51,280 nt of DNA from Blattamonas nauphoetae (taxonomy: Eukaryota > Preaxostyla > Oxymonadida), in contig JARBJD010000438.1 of assembly GCA_033064195.1 (NCBI GenBank), positions 1-51,280 of the forward strand, in the 5' to 3' direction. Position numbers and translations under genes: made by a program. The notes under the pieces are model-generated. The model was not told the DNA's origin, made no database searches, and saw nothing but the letters and a program-made list of their open reading frames with translations. Shown in pieces: positions 41,652-51,140 of this stretch. Within the stretch, counting starts at the first letter, position 1. The number at the start of each line of letters is the position of its first letter.

Positions 41652-44600
41652 ATGGCACTGCTAAAACCAATCAAAAATAGAATTCAAGAAATTCGAGACC
41701 TCTTTCCGAATACACAATTTCAATTTATTGATGGTCGAACGTATATTCCAGACAGCACAAATTATCAACATCATCGTTCATTTCTTCTGAATATGCTTCA
41801 ACACACAGATCTCGAGTTTCCACATCCAACAAAGAATCTCGATCTCAATCTCATTCCAGATTTTATTGAACAAGTTAAACTTCGACAACAGATGGCGTCA
41901 GAAGATCGACTCGCTCACCGAATGATTGTTGAAAACATGAAAGAAAATCCAAGAGTGAATAAAGATGAACTGAAGAAGCAGGTGTTCAGAATGACGTGGA
42001 AACTGAAATCAATTGAAGAGAAGTTGATGGATCATTGGATGAAGAATCTGTTGATCATTCAGAAGAAAAATGAACAGATGGAAAAAAGAAAAGTGCAGAC
42101 ATTTGATGGATTTGAAGAATGTATATTACTCGCTGAACCACGAGACAAAGCAGCATTCAATGAATGTCTCATGAATGCACGGAGAAAGTTCAAAAAGAAT
42201 GAGGTCGAGAAGGTTGAAGAGAATGGAAAACCATATCAGTTGTACTTCCACAATCATCTGAAGAATGTCGAGGAAATCACAACCTTCATCAAAGCAGTGT
42301 TCGACAAAGAGAAGGATCATCCATTCAAGATTAGTATTGACTTTGGAAAGATCATCGAGAGAAAAGACAAAGATGAGACAACATACAAGGATTTCAGACC
42401 AGAATTGGAGAATACATCGAAGAGTTTCCCAACTGTGATCAGAAGTTCAGGAGACATCAATGAGTATTCAAAATATGCGATCAATCTGATCAAAGAATCT
42501 CAAGAGAGAACACTGATGGATACGAAGACTATGTACATCGCATTCCACTCTATTCTAGTTGCAGTCTATCGATTCCCAGTTGCAGGAAAAGCGAATGCAA
42601 TTCTCACTGAACACATCAAAACGAGAAACGTTCGGTACATCGATTCTGAGTTCAACATCTGCTTCTTTCAATCATTGTCGTTCCTCACCCTTCCTGAAGT
42701 GCCTGGGAAAAAGATATCAATCAATATGAGAAACGTTGAAGCAAAACGATTGTTCGCTGTGCATAAGAAGCTGACCCATCTCAAACCACATCAACTTACT
42801 GAGCACTTGCGAAAATATCCTGGATTTGATATTGCATGTGATATGGAGACAGTCATGCAAGAATTTAACATCACAGTTCACATCTATGAGTACGATGAAG
42901 ACAAGAAGCGATATTTCCTAAGTCAGTCGTATGTCAACGAAAATGATGATGCTCGTGTTCTTCCCATCCTGATGATTCCACTTACAGCCACTCTCGTTCA
43001 TGTGATGTTCATTGTTGATCCTGAGAAAATCACTGGATACAAACTCTGTCCTTATTGTCAGTCAAGAGGATTCCAAGTCAAGGATTCTCACTTCAAGACA
43101 TACTACGAGAAGCATCTCAAAGAGTGCAAAGAGCTTGATGGAAAACATGTGAAGAAGATCACTCTTGACAAAACACCAAGACCTTATGTTCCACACATTC
43201 TGAACAATAGAACATTTGAGTTTCTGATGGCACACAAAAGACAAAATGAATTCAAACCAACGCAGTACTACATCACGTACGATTTCGAAACGATGGAAGA
43301 TCTCATTCTTGAGAATCTATTCTCTGATGACAACACTCAATTGATCTCACACTTGAAACCTCTGTCAGTTGCATCAGCAATCAAAACAAAATCAGGGGTG
43401 AAGTCAATCTACTTTGATCTTCGAGATGGAAAAGACTTTGTGAAGCAATGGATTAGAGAACTCTTCAAATATGCTGAGACAGTTCGAGAGAACAATCAAT
43501 ATGAAGATCCAGAAATTCCCTCTCAGAATGAAGTCAGTGTGATTGGGTTCAACAGTTCCAGATTTGACATAAACCTCATCTTCCGTGATCTCGTAGACAA
43601 AGATTGGAAAGTGGTGAGCTTTCTTGGATCCACAACAAAGTACAAACAAGTGTTGATCAGACATGAGAGATCACAACAGGTGCTTCGATTCATAGACATG
43701 ATGTCATACACTGGACCAATGACATTGGATAATGCAGTAAAGGCTTTTGGTGGAAACACTCTCGCCGAGAGCTCGACGCCTTGCAAAGGCAAGACTACTC
43801 TTCAGAAATCATTCTTTGCTTACGAATCATTTGATTCATCAGATTACGATACAGTGTTGAGCAAACAAGAGCCATTCTCCAAATATGAATTCTATTCCAG
43901 TCTGAACAACAGTGAAATGTCTGACAGTGACTACCAACTTTACCTTGATGATTGGAACAAGCAAGGATTCAAGAACAGATGGGAATATCTCAAGTTCTAC
44001 AACATCAGGGACGTCGAATGCATGATTGCACCGTTGGATAATCTCATTGACTTGAACTTCCAATACAAAGTGGACATGCTGCATAATCTCTCACTGTCAG
44101 CAAATGCTTCAGCAATCAAGTATGCATGTGCCTACAAAGATTTTGATATCGAAGATGATTTCAATGGAGTGGATCAATCTGGTGACATAAAAATCACGAA
44201 ACAATACTGGAAGTACAAGGTTGCATCGTACATTTATCAAGACCAGAAAGCACATCGCAGCACTGATAAAAATGTCACTGAAGCAGATTACGATTGGTTT
44301 GTTCAACAGTGCAAGAGAGTGTGCTACATCTGCAAGAGTCACTTCTCACAAGCAGTTCGACCAACACTGGATAGAATCGACAATTCGAAAGGACATTCAA
44401 AAGAGAACGTGAAGATCTGCTGTGACTACTGCAACACATACAAGTCAGACAAGGATGAACATCTCACTCGATTAAGAATTCAACTGAAGAAGTACTGCAT
44501 CTGGAAATCACTTCCAATGACTCTGACACATGAGCAAACATATCACAAGTTGAGAGCAGCAGTGACTGGTGGACTATCGAATGTTCAACATCGACAGAAC

Positions 44601-46079
44601 ATCAAAGACGTGACACAAATCAATCACTTCACATACAAAGATGGAAAAGTTGTCTCTAAAGATACTGAACACATCATGACTCATGTCTGTGGTGTTGACT
44701 TTAATTCACTTTATCCAAGTGCTTTCTCATCAATCAAGAACAAGAACAATCCATACACTAATCACAGAATGTACATGCCAGGAAGATGCTTGTTTACTGC
44801 AACAGGAGATAAAGAATGTTGTAAGATTATTGAAGACAAAAATCAGAAGACACTCTTTGTTGCAGAACTGAAAGGACACATAGACGAGAAGTACACAACT
44901 GATTTCATTAACTTCCCACCAATCTTCAGAAACATCATTGTCAATACAACAGAAGAAAACATTGGAGAGAAGACTTATTCGTTGATGAAGAAACATGGAC
45001 TAAAGACTGATGATAAGCAAAGGAAGCTGACCCAACTCTTGAGCACACACGATCAGTATATGTTCTTTTCGACATACTATCTGTGGTTCCTCATCAACTA
45101 TTGCCACTTCATTGTGGACGAAGTCCGGAGTGTGATGGTCTTTTCGAGACATGCTGGATTTGAACCATTTGTGACTTCATTTATGAATGATCGAATAGAA
45201 GCAATGAAGGTTGGAAACAAAGGAAAGGAACAATTCTGTAAGACCAACTTGAATGGAAGTTATGGATACGATGGAATGAACACCGAGAAGTACAACTCAA
45301 TCACAATCTGCAATGAGAAGAGAACATATTTGAAACAGATGATGAAAGGATTTGTGGCAACTAGAGAGATCAATGAGGACAACTACATTGTGATCGAAGA
45401 CAGAGAGAAAGCATCGTGCAAGACATGTCTGCAAGAAGCAGTATTCACACTCGACAATGCCAAGTTCTGGTATCTGAATTTCATCTACAATTTCATGTAC
45501 AAGTGTCTAGATATGAACAAGATTCATTTCTGTGAGGGTGACACTGACTCTGCTTATTGGGCGATTAGTGGAGATCCGAATGCTGGAATTCATCAACAAT
45601 TTGAACACGTGATTGCTGACAAAGAATTTTATGATGCTCACAAATATGAATGGTTTCACAATCCTGAAAAAGGAGTTGATGATGAGAAGAAGTTGTTGGG
45701 ATTAGCAATTGAAAAGGAAGGTGAACAGATGATCTGTCTTGCACCCAAGTGTTACTCTCTCGATGAGAAATGCAAAATCAAAGGAGTGTCATTAAAGAAA
45801 ACAAATATCACGAGTGATGATTATGTGAAGTGTCTGAATGGAGAGAAAACTGTGACGACAACACTGAACTTCACCGTAAAACGGTTCAAGCATCATGATG
45901 ATGCGTTTCAGACTAGAAGAATCGTGAGCGATGAGGACAGCAATGGATTTGAGATTGCCAAAATACAACAACAGAAACTCAGTCTCAGTGGAATCCATCT
46001 GAAGGCAATTGTACTTGAAAATGAATCCTGTCCTCCATTCATTCATGGACTGAAAGCTACTGATTATATTATTGAATAA
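41652..46079 (+). CDS. Protein-primed DNA polymerase B with embedded HNH module
   Basis: 1,475 residues; replicates the element with a protein primer. An OTU-like stretch is possible at about 330-455 (NICFFQSL ... LVHVMF). A CxxC...H...C zinc-finger-like motif lies near 465-490 (LCPYCQSRGF). The 3'-5' exonuclease motifs are YDFETMED (about 544), GFNSSRFDIN (about 632) and YNIRDVEC (about 785). The polymerase motifs are DFNSLYPS (about 1016), KTNLNGSYGYDG (about 1196) and GDTDSAYW (about 1295). Between exonuclease and polymerase, at about 888-937, sits CYICKSHF...TLDRIDNSKGH...CCDYCNTYKSD, an HNH endonuclease-like zinc module. The length is large for the family, partly because of this and the N-terminal region. 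It looks whole. The integrase gene starts 24 bp downstream. Confidence 0.92.
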   Translation: MALLKPIKNRIQEIRDLFPNTQFQFIDGRTYIPDSTNYQHHRSFLLNMLQHTDLEFPHPTKNLDLNLIPDFIEQVKLRQQMASEDRLAHRMIVENMKENPRVNKDELKKQVFRMTWKLKSIEEKLMDHWMKNLLIIQKKNEQMEKRKVQTFDGFEECILLAEPRDKAAFNECLMNARRKFKKNEVEKVEENGKPYQLYFHNHLKNVEEITTFIKAVFDKEKDHPFKISIDFGKIIERKDKDETTYKDFRPELENTSKSFPTVIRSSGDINEYSKYAINLIKESQERTLMDTKTMYIAFHSILVAVYRFPVAGKANAILTEHIKTRNVRYIDSEFNICFFQSLSFLTLPEVPGKKISINMRNVEAKRLFAVHKKLTHLKPHQLTEHLRKYPGFDIACDMETVMQEFNITVHIYEYDEDKKRYFLSQSYVNENDDARVLPILMIPLTATLVHVMFIVDPEKITGYKLCPYCQSRGFQVKDSHFKTYYEKHLKECKELDGKHVKKITLDKTPRPYVPHILNNRTFEFLMAHKRQNEFKPTQYYITYDFETMEDLILENLFSDDNTQLISHLKPLSVASAIKTKSGVKSIYFDLRDGKDFVKQWIRELFKYAETVRENNQYEDPEIPSQNEVSVIGFNSSRFDINLIFRDLVDKDWKVVSFLGSTTKYKQVLIRHERSQQVLRFIDMMSYTGPMTLDNAVKAFGGNTLAESSTPCKGKTTLQKSFFAYESFDSSDYDTVLSKQEPFSKYEFYSSLNNSEMSDSDYQLYLDDWNKQGFKNRWEYLKFYNIRDVECMIAPLDNLIDLNFQYKVDMLHNLSLSANASAIKYACAYKDFDIEDDFNGVDQSGDIKITKQYWKYKVASYIYQDQKAHRSTDKNVTEADYDWFVQQCKRVCYICKSHFSQAVRPTLDRIDNSKGHSKENVKICCDYCNTYKSDKDEHLTRLRIQLKKYCIWKSLPMTLTHEQTYHKLRAAVTGGLSNVQHRQNIKDVTQINHFTYKDGKVVSKDTEHIMTHVCGVDFNSLYPSAFSSIKNKNNPYTNHRMYMPGRCLFTATGDKECCKIIEDKNQKTLFVAELKGHIDEKYTTDFINFPPIFRNIIVNTTEENIGEKTYSLMKKHGLKTDDKQRKLTQLLSTHDQYMFFSTYYLWFLINYCHFIVDEVRSVMVFSRHAGFEPFVTSFMNDRIEAMKVGNKGKEQFCKTNLNGSYGYDGMNTEKYNSITICNEKRTYLKQMMKGFVATREINEDNYIVIEDREKASCKTCLQEAVFTLDNAKFWYLNFIYNFMYKCLDMNKIHFCEGDTDSAYWAISGDPNAGIHQQFEHVIADKEFYDAHKYEWFHNPEKGVDDEKKLLGLAIEKEGEQMICLAPKCYSLDEKCKIKGVSLKKTNITSDDYVKCLNGEKTVTTTLNFTVKRFKHHDDAFQTRRIVSDEDSNGFEIAKIQQQKLSLSGIHLKAIVLENESCPPFIHGLKATDYIIE

Positions 46080-46082
46080 ACA

Positions 46083-46102
46083 CAAACTTTATTTTTGAAT
46101 AA
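46083..46102 (+). promoter_or_regulatory. T-rich upstream box, integrase gene
   Basis: CAAACTTTATTTTTGAATAA lies in the 23-bp gap between the polymerase stop and ATG 46103. It is a short version of the shared box. Confidence 0.5.
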
Positions 46103-48088
46103 ATGAATACAAGACAGATCAATGCATTAGTGAATAGGTTACTGAATTGCACACAACACTCTCAAGAGAAAATATTCAATGTCAAGTTCAATAGAACCAA
46201 CACATTACCAGTGTATGATGTCTATGATTCACATGGAGAATATGTAGCAAACGACGAAACATATTTCGAGGATTGGTTCAATGGTGGATTACCTCCTAAT
46301 TTAACTCTCTCAGTTGGAACAAAAGTAGTCTCACAGTTTCTTATTGAATTCTTGGGAAAACGTTTTAGTGATTGGAGATGTGAAAAAGCATACAAGATGT
46401 ATAAAGAATATCATCGAAAGTACAATCAACAAGTGACACCAATTCTCTCACCAAGAGTTCGAAGCCCTGCAGAGGCAAGACCAATCCCAATCCCAACTCC
46501 AGTGCAAAGACCAATAGTTGTAGAACCACCTGAATATCTAATTATTCCTGGACAGAAGAGAAACTTAAAATCGGCTGGGTTCGAATATGAATATCCAATG
46601 AAGGAGAGGAAGTTCGAAGAGGATGATGAGGATGATGATGATGATGATGAAGATGATGATGACATTATACCAATTTCACAGATGCAGGATCCAATTGAGA
46701 GAAATCCCTTCTTCACACCAACTACGTCCAACCACCCAGTGAGGGAGATCAGACAGAATGAACCGACGACACAGCAAGTGCTCAATAAGTTGGCACAAAT
46801 GAAAGGATTGTTTGATCATCAACAGAGAAACGATTCAGAAGATGAACAGATCAAAGCTGAGAACTCAATAATGAAAAATCAAAAGCAGATGGAACACTGT
46901 ATTACATCACACATTCTGGATGCAAATAAAATGAACAGAGACACATTCGTTCGAGCCTCGATAAACAGAAAGATTGCGAACGAAGATCTTGACTTCATTC
47001 TGACTCACACAAAACAAATCCCATTCGGAGGAAGATCATTTCAGGATTGGTATGAGGAATATGATCACAGATGGAGTGCTGCACATCCGAGGAAAATTCG
47101 GAGAGAAAAAGGAAGTGACAGAATGAGAATTGATCCGCCAATGATACCTAAAGCAACAGAGAAAATAGTGTATCCTTTTCGATCAAAGATGCAATTCATG
47201 TCGAAAGCAATTACTGGTGATCCACAGAAGACATCAGACAGAAAGGTTCCTCAGAATTGTGATAGACCATGCTTTTCTCCCAAGTTCGGATCCTGGGAAA
47301 TTGATCTCGTTTTCATTCAATCACCAACGTCGAAAACAGTACTTCAGATTTATCTCTTCGCAATTAACATCAACACCAAATACCTGGTGGTCATTCCTGT
47401 TCTGGATAAATCATGGAGCAAAGTCAAGACTGCAATCAATGACCTGATTAATTATCGTGGCGTTCACGTTAACAACATTCGAGGTGATGGTGAAGCAGCA
47501 TGGACAAGTGGAGAAGCATCAGAGTTTTTCAAGGATCAGAATGTCAGCACATATTTCACAAGTTCGCCATTCACTAATCACAACAGAATTGTCGATCGAG
47601 TGATTAGAACAATCAGAGATGGATTCCAAGACAATGCAACACAGATGGCCAATCATTCATTGATGAATCAGATGGTGGAATACTACAACATGACTCCTCA
47701 TCGAGCGTACTGGAACAAGTTCACACCAGAGCAAGCTCAAAACAATAGAGAAATCGAAGCACTGTACATCTCCAGTTGTGAAGAACAATTAAAGAACATC
47801 CAAAAGCAACAGACAACACAGATGTTATGGAAATACAAACCAGGAAACATTCTGTTGATCCACCTTGATCTGGACAAGACTGTTGCCAAGTTTCAGAAGA
47901 AGCGTAGACAGTTTCAATTCGTGGGGAAATTCATCGAATACAAACACGGTAATGTCGTAGCTACTCTACTGAATGGACTCACATGTTTGTCAAAAGTGGT
48001 GTACGTTCCAATCCAACACACCAAGTTCCATGCAGACTCTATTGACGACTTAACTCCAGAGTTCATTGCTGAATTCGGTCTTCTCTGA
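46103..48088 (+). CDS. Polinton integrase, retroviral (rve) type
   Basis: 661 residues; inserts the element into the host chromosome. The integrase core lies at about 390-520, with GSWEIDLVF (first acidic residue), NNIRGDGEAAW (second) and NRIVDRVIRTIRDGF (third motif region). The N-terminal half has a Pro-rich linker (about 115-150) and a long Asp/Glu run (about 170-190). The C-terminal 120 residues are basic and beta-rich (KFQKKRRQFQFVGKFIEYKH), as in integrase DNA-binding tails. The length is within the range for Polinton integrases, and the gene looks whole. It is encoded on the same strand as the polymerase and directly follows it. Confidence 0.85.
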   Translation: MNTRQINALVNRLLNCTQHSQEKIFNVKFNRTNTLPVYDVYDSHGEYVANDETYFEDWFNGGLPPNLTLSVGTKVVSQFLIEFLGKRFSDWRCEKAYKMYKEYHRKYNQQVTPILSPRVRSPAEARPIPIPTPVQRPIVVEPPEYLIIPGQKRNLKSAGFEYEYPMKERKFEEDDEDDDDDDEDDDDIIPISQMQDPIERNPFFTPTTSNHPVREIRQNEPTTQQVLNKLAQMKGLFDHQQRNDSEDEQIKAENSIMKNQKQMEHCITSHILDANKMNRDTFVRASINRKIANEDLDFILTHTKQIPFGGRSFQDWYEEYDHRWSAAHPRKIRREKGSDRMRIDPPMIPKATEKIVYPFRSKMQFMSKAITGDPQKTSDRKVPQNCDRPCFSPKFGSWEIDLVFIQSPTSKTVLQIYLFAININTKYLVVIPVLDKSWSKVKTAINDLINYRGVHVNNIRGDGEAAWTSGEASEFFKDQNVSTYFTSSPFTNHNRIVDRVIRTIRDGFQDNATQMANHSLMNQMVEYYNMTPHRAYWNKFTPEQAQNNREIEALYISSCEEQLKNIQKQQTTQMLWKYKPGNILLIHLDLDKTVAKFQKKRRQFQFVGKFIEYKHGNVVATLLNGLTCLSKVVYVPIQHTKFHADSIDDLTPEFIAEFGLL

Positions 48089-48162
48089 CCTCAGAACTTC
48101 GTTCGCTTCAATCTAGCGTAGTGCGATCTTCGATCTGAGAACTTTGTTCGTTTTCAATAATG

Positions 48163-48187
48163 TTTCAAATATTTTTATTTCACTTAA
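48163..48187 (+). promoter_or_regulatory. T-rich upstream box, gene at 48188
   Basis: TTCAAATATTTTTATTTCAC then TTAA directly before ATG 48188, a variant of the shared box. Confidence 0.5.
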
Positions 48188-48514
48188 ATGACATTACTGA
48201 AAATATTAGAACCGTTTGATCCAGAACAGAAATGTTTTGAAAACATCCACGACTTTCAAAGATACTTGGAGAAGAATAAAAAAGAACTGAATGAGTACAC
48301 AACACAGAAACTGAATAGGATGATTCAAATTGATGGGTATCGAATAACAAAAATAAGAGGTGAGATAGCACTGAGGAAACGATATGTTGATGCTTCCACT
48401 CCTCCAAATTCACTCTCGATTGATCAAAGATTGTCTGACATTGAAGAATCAATTCGAGCGCTGACTGACTCAATTGGAAACCTCATCCAAGAACTAACGG
48501 ACCCTTCTGATTAA
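48188..48514 (+). CDS. Small coiled-coil protein of the Polinton
   Basis: 108 residues from ATG 48188 (MTLLKILEPFDPEQKCFENI). Residues 20-50 are highly charged (DFQRYLEKNKKELNEYTTQK). The last 30 residues form a likely coiled coil (IDQRLSDIEESIRALTDSIG). No known family was recognised. Its last 21 bases overlap the end of the convergent ATPase gene. Small coiled-coil genes in this position could be structural or regulatory; this is inference only. Confidence 0.65.
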   Translation: MTLLKILEPFDPEQKCFENIHDFQRYLEKNKKELNEYTTQKLNRMIQIDGYRITKIRGEIALRKRYVDASTPPNSLSIDQRLSDIEESIRALTDSIGNLIQELTDPSD

Positions 48515-49375
48515 CCCTTCTTTGTTGATCTCATTCAGTGTAACTCCATCAGTATTGTATCGAAGAATGATTGCTTCACACTTTTGTTTTCGTTGATAGA
48601 CATTCCAGAAATGTTGAATTTCAATTGGTGAGTTCAACTGAGGATATACTCGACTGATTCGTTCTTTGTTGAAGCCTCCAAAAATCCACATTGAATCAAT
48701 GTTTGACTTCATGTCTGCTGATAAACTGAAGAGCTCGTGCATTGTCAGAAAGAATGTGAATTTTGGTTGTCGATTCTCCAATAACAAGTCCATCATTGTC
48801 ATTCTATTTTTGGATGTTCTTCGTTCACCAAGGATTCGACGACAGTCATCAAGAAGGATAATCGTTTGGAGATTCTTCACTGAGAAATCTTCAATGTATA
48901 GAGCATCGAACAGTTCATTTCGACACTCATCAGTAATGCGATCTTGCCACTGGTTGTCTATGATCTCTTCATACGCAGCTTTCGATTCAGAGAGTTCCAA
49001 CAGAAATGGAAGTGCATCATCATATTTCACTTTCACATACGGAACGTTCAGTATTGGTTTAAATTTATCGAATGTTGGATCGATGTTCTTGTCAGTGACG
49101 AAGACAAAGAGGTGAAAGAGTTCATTCCTAACCTGAACATTCTGGAGCTTGGCAACTTCTCGAAGAGCATTGAAGGTCTTTCCACTTCCTCTGTTACCAA
49201 CGAGGACATTGACACTATTGCGATTGAAATTCAAGTCTGGATGAATCTGTGATTGCACTTCATGAGAAACATTCCTATTTGATGCTTCACTCAGTTTTGC
49301 ATTCACATATGCTGTTAGAGACAAGGGTTCCACCCTCCGCGAAACCTCTGGTTTAGCCATATTCGATTTCTTCAT
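48494..49375 (-). CDS. Packaging-type ATPase (FtsK/HerA, A32-like)
   Basis: 293 residues from ATG 49375 (MKKSNMAKPEVSRR). The P-loop GNRGSGKT is near 60-67 and the Walker B TIILLDDCRRIL near 168-179. A downstream LLENRQPKFTFFLTMHEL segment fits the sensor strand of this family. In Polintons and related viruses such ATPases pump DNA into capsids, so their presence marks a virus-like lineage. The length is typical (250-300 residues), and it looks whole. It is the only minus-strand gene seen in the element. It shares a 61-bp divergent gap with the gene at 49437 and ends tail-to-tail with the coiled-coil gene. Confidence 0.85.
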   Translation of the reverse strand: MKKSNMAKPEVSRRVEPLSLTAYVNAKLSEASNRNVSHEVQSQIHPDLNFNRNSVNVLVGNRGSGKTFNALREVAKLQNVQVRNELFHLFVFVTDKNIDPTFDKFKPILNVPYVKVKYDDALPFLLELSESKAAYEEIIDNQWQDRITDECRNELFDALYIEDFSVKNLQTIILLDDCRRILGERRTSKNRMTMMDLLLENRQPKFTFFLTMHELFSLSADMKSNIDSMWIFGGFNKERISRVYPQLNSPIEIQHFWNVYQRKQKCEAIILRYNTDGVTLNEINKEGLIRRVR

Positions 49376-49399
49376 TTGTGATTTAACTCTAATTAAAAT

Positions 49400-49436
49400 A
49401 TACTTTTGGTTTTTTTATTTTGTATGAAAACACACA
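49400..49436 (+). promoter_or_regulatory. T-rich upstream box in a divergent promoter gap
   Basis: TATACTTTTGGTTTTTTTAT then TTTGTATGAAAACACACA before ATG 49437. The same 61-bp gap must also drive the ATPase on the minus strand, where the upstream sequence reads GTATATTTTAATTAG. Confidence 0.5.
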
Positions 49437-50399
49437 ATGTCACAAAAGATAGTGTACGTTCAACCACAAAGAAAAGCACAATCGAAGAAACCAAAAATGA
49501 GATACGGACCGGAGACTCAAGCAGCATTGAAACGAATCTATGCCGACGATGATATTCAAACCAGACGCAATGATGCTCTGTGTAGTCTTCCATCAGCTCG
49601 TGAGTATATTTCGAGAACTGGACGAAATTGGACTGCAAAAATAGAACAATATGGACAAGTTCCTGATGTGATGGTCTACGATAATGATACTGGAGATTTG
49701 ATTGCAGTCAATGGTGCTATGCTCACTCCATACAACAGCAGACCAGTCAAAGAGACATACTATGCAATGAATCCAACACCAGATATGCGAAGACTGAAAT
49801 CATACACATCGTTCAATCAAGAGAATGGAAGGAAAATCAAAGCTGTACATCGGAATTTCCTCAAGAATGGAACATACGATTTGCCAACCAATTATCGAGA
49901 CATCAGCTATGAAGAGATGAAGACCAAACGATCTCAACAACCATATGCAATAATGAAGAGAGCTGTTGGTGAACACATGACAGACACATTGGGAATAACT
50001 CGTGCAAATCGAAGCAATCCAGCTGATCCCAGCAAGAATGTGTTAGACAATATGGTGTTCAATTCAATTCAATCACAGATTGCATCACTGATGTGGGATC
50101 AATGGCTTCATGATCATGTTCAGGACTACAATCCCAGTATGAAACAAAAGAAAGCCTTCAAAGATCAGATTGATCCAGTGTTTCTCCAAATGATCACTCA
50201 AGATACAACGTATTTATCGGAATACTGTACTCGCTATTCAACTCACATATCAACAGAAGTTAATAAACTGAAAGCCAAAGCATTCAAAACAGTCACAGAT
50301 GATGATATCAGTGGATACCAATCTGAAATGCCTGGGTATTATCGATTTGCACAGTTGGACAGTTCTGGAATGCGAGCTATAGATCGAGCAGAAATGTGA
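49437..50399 (+). CDS. Unrecognised 320-aa Polinton protein
   Basis: 320 residues from ATG 49437 (MSQKIVYVQPQRKAQSKKPK). It has a basic N-terminus (1-25), then a soluble mixed alpha/beta body with VPDVMVYDNDTGDLIAVNGA and NPTPDMRRLKSYTSFNQENG. The C-terminal part is helical (MWDQWLHDHVQDYNPSMKQK, STEVNKLKAKAFKTVTDDDI). No membrane spans or catalytic motif were recognised. Its position beside the packaging ATPase suggests a virion or morphogenesis role, but this is inference from context. It is intact and AT-rich like its neighbours. Confidence 0.6.
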   Translation: MSQKIVYVQPQRKAQSKKPKMRYGPETQAALKRIYADDDIQTRRNDALCSLPSAREYISRTGRNWTAKIEQYGQVPDVMVYDNDTGDLIAVNGAMLTPYNSRPVKETYYAMNPTPDMRRLKSYTSFNQENGRKIKAVHRNFLKNGTYDLPTNYRDISYEEMKTKRSQQPYAIMKRAVGEHMTDTLGITRANRSNPADPSKNVLDNMVFNSIQSQIASLMWDQWLHDHVQDYNPSMKQKKAFKDQIDPVFLQMITQDTTYLSEYCTRYSTHISTEVNKLKAKAFKTVTDDDISGYQSEMPGYYRFAQLDSSGMRAIDRAEM

Positions 50400-50417
50400 A
50401 TTTAAAAACATTAATAT

Positions 50418-50442
50418 ATATTTTTTATTTTTATAGAAAGTG
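50418..50442 (+). promoter_or_regulatory. T-rich upstream box, gene at 50443
   Basis: TATATTTTTTATTTTTATAG then AAAGTG before ATG 50443. It contains the shared core TTTTTTATTTTTA. Confidence 0.55.
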
Positions 50443-51027
50443 ATGCAACCAATTCTAAGTTGTCAATTTACAAAACACACAGGTTCTTCTTCAGTACCAA
50501 CATCAATCACCAACAATGTCATCATCGATAATAAAGGATCCAATTCCGGAAGATCGAAACTCGAAGATCGCAATGAACAATGCGCGAATGATGAACTCGA
50601 GAATGTTCCAGGTGTTTATGATCCACCACTCGAGACATATCCATCAGCCCCCATTCAAAGCCGTTCTATACCACTTAGGGAGTACACTTCCAACATTTCA
50701 GCATTCAAAGATCAGCTATTGCTCGTCTACAAGAATGCATTCGCTTGCGAAAAGAAACTATTGAATAATCTCATTGAACCATCGAAGAAACTGATTACAA
50801 ACCAAAGTGATTTATGTGCTCTGATTGCGACACTCACTGGAATCAATGATGTGGTGATCGAATTGGATGATTTATCTGACAAGTGCCTCTGTCTGAATAA
50901 ACTCCCAATCTTTCGAACAATATTCAAGATCCTCGTTGGTGGAAAAGACATGAGTATTGCCTACAATGAAGCATTCAACACTATTCTCAATTGTGGCATT
51001 TCTCTGACAAAGGCAATACCCCGTTAG
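50443..51027 (+). CDS. Unrecognised 194-aa Polinton protein
   Basis: 194 residues from ATG 50443 (MQPILSCQFTKHTGSSSV). An in-frame GTG three bases upstream is not needed. The first 75 residues are Ser/Asn/Pro-rich and probably disordered. Residues 80-194 are helical and hydrophobic, including FKDQLLLVYKNAFACEKKLL and SDLCALIATLTGINDVVIEL, and end NCGISLTKAIPR. Just after the stop, AGAAATCTCTTCTGAGATTT forms a small fold-back that could act in 3'-end formation. The function is unknown. Confidence 0.55.
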   Translation: MQPILSCQFTKHTGSSSVPTSITNNVIIDNKGSNSGRSKLEDRNEQCANDELENVPGVYDPPLETYPSAPIQSRSIPLREYTSNISAFKDQLLLVYKNAFACEKKLLNNLIEPSKKLITNQSDLCALIATLTGINDVVIELDDLSDKCLCLNKLPIFRTIFKILVGGKDMSIAYNEAFNTILNCGISLTKAIPR

Positions 51028-51050
51028 GGCAGAAATCTCTTCTGAGATTT
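51028..51050 (+). terminator. Small fold-back after the 50443 gene
   Basis: GAAATCTC TTCT GAGATTTT gives a short stem of about 7-8 bp followed by Ts, directly after the TAG stop. It may aid 3'-end formation; in a eukaryotic setting this is tentative. Confidence 0.3.
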
Positions 51051-51077
51051 TTTCCCCGCTAAAATTATAAATGAATT

Positions 51078-51102
51078 GTATTTTTTATTTTTACTTAAAT
51101 AG
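51078..51102 (+). promoter_or_regulatory. T-rich upstream box before the last gene
   Basis: TTGTATTTTTTATTTTTACT then TAAAT. It is the same core as upstream of 50443 and lies about 40 bp before ATG 51141. Confidence 0.5.
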
Positions 51103-51140
51103 ACTTCGTCTCTTCAACACAATTTCTCAAAATTGCATAC

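Noticed and set aside
44310-44460. Intein in the DNA polymerase
   Set aside because: The inserted module lacks intein start and end residues and fits an HNH zinc module within a continuous protein.
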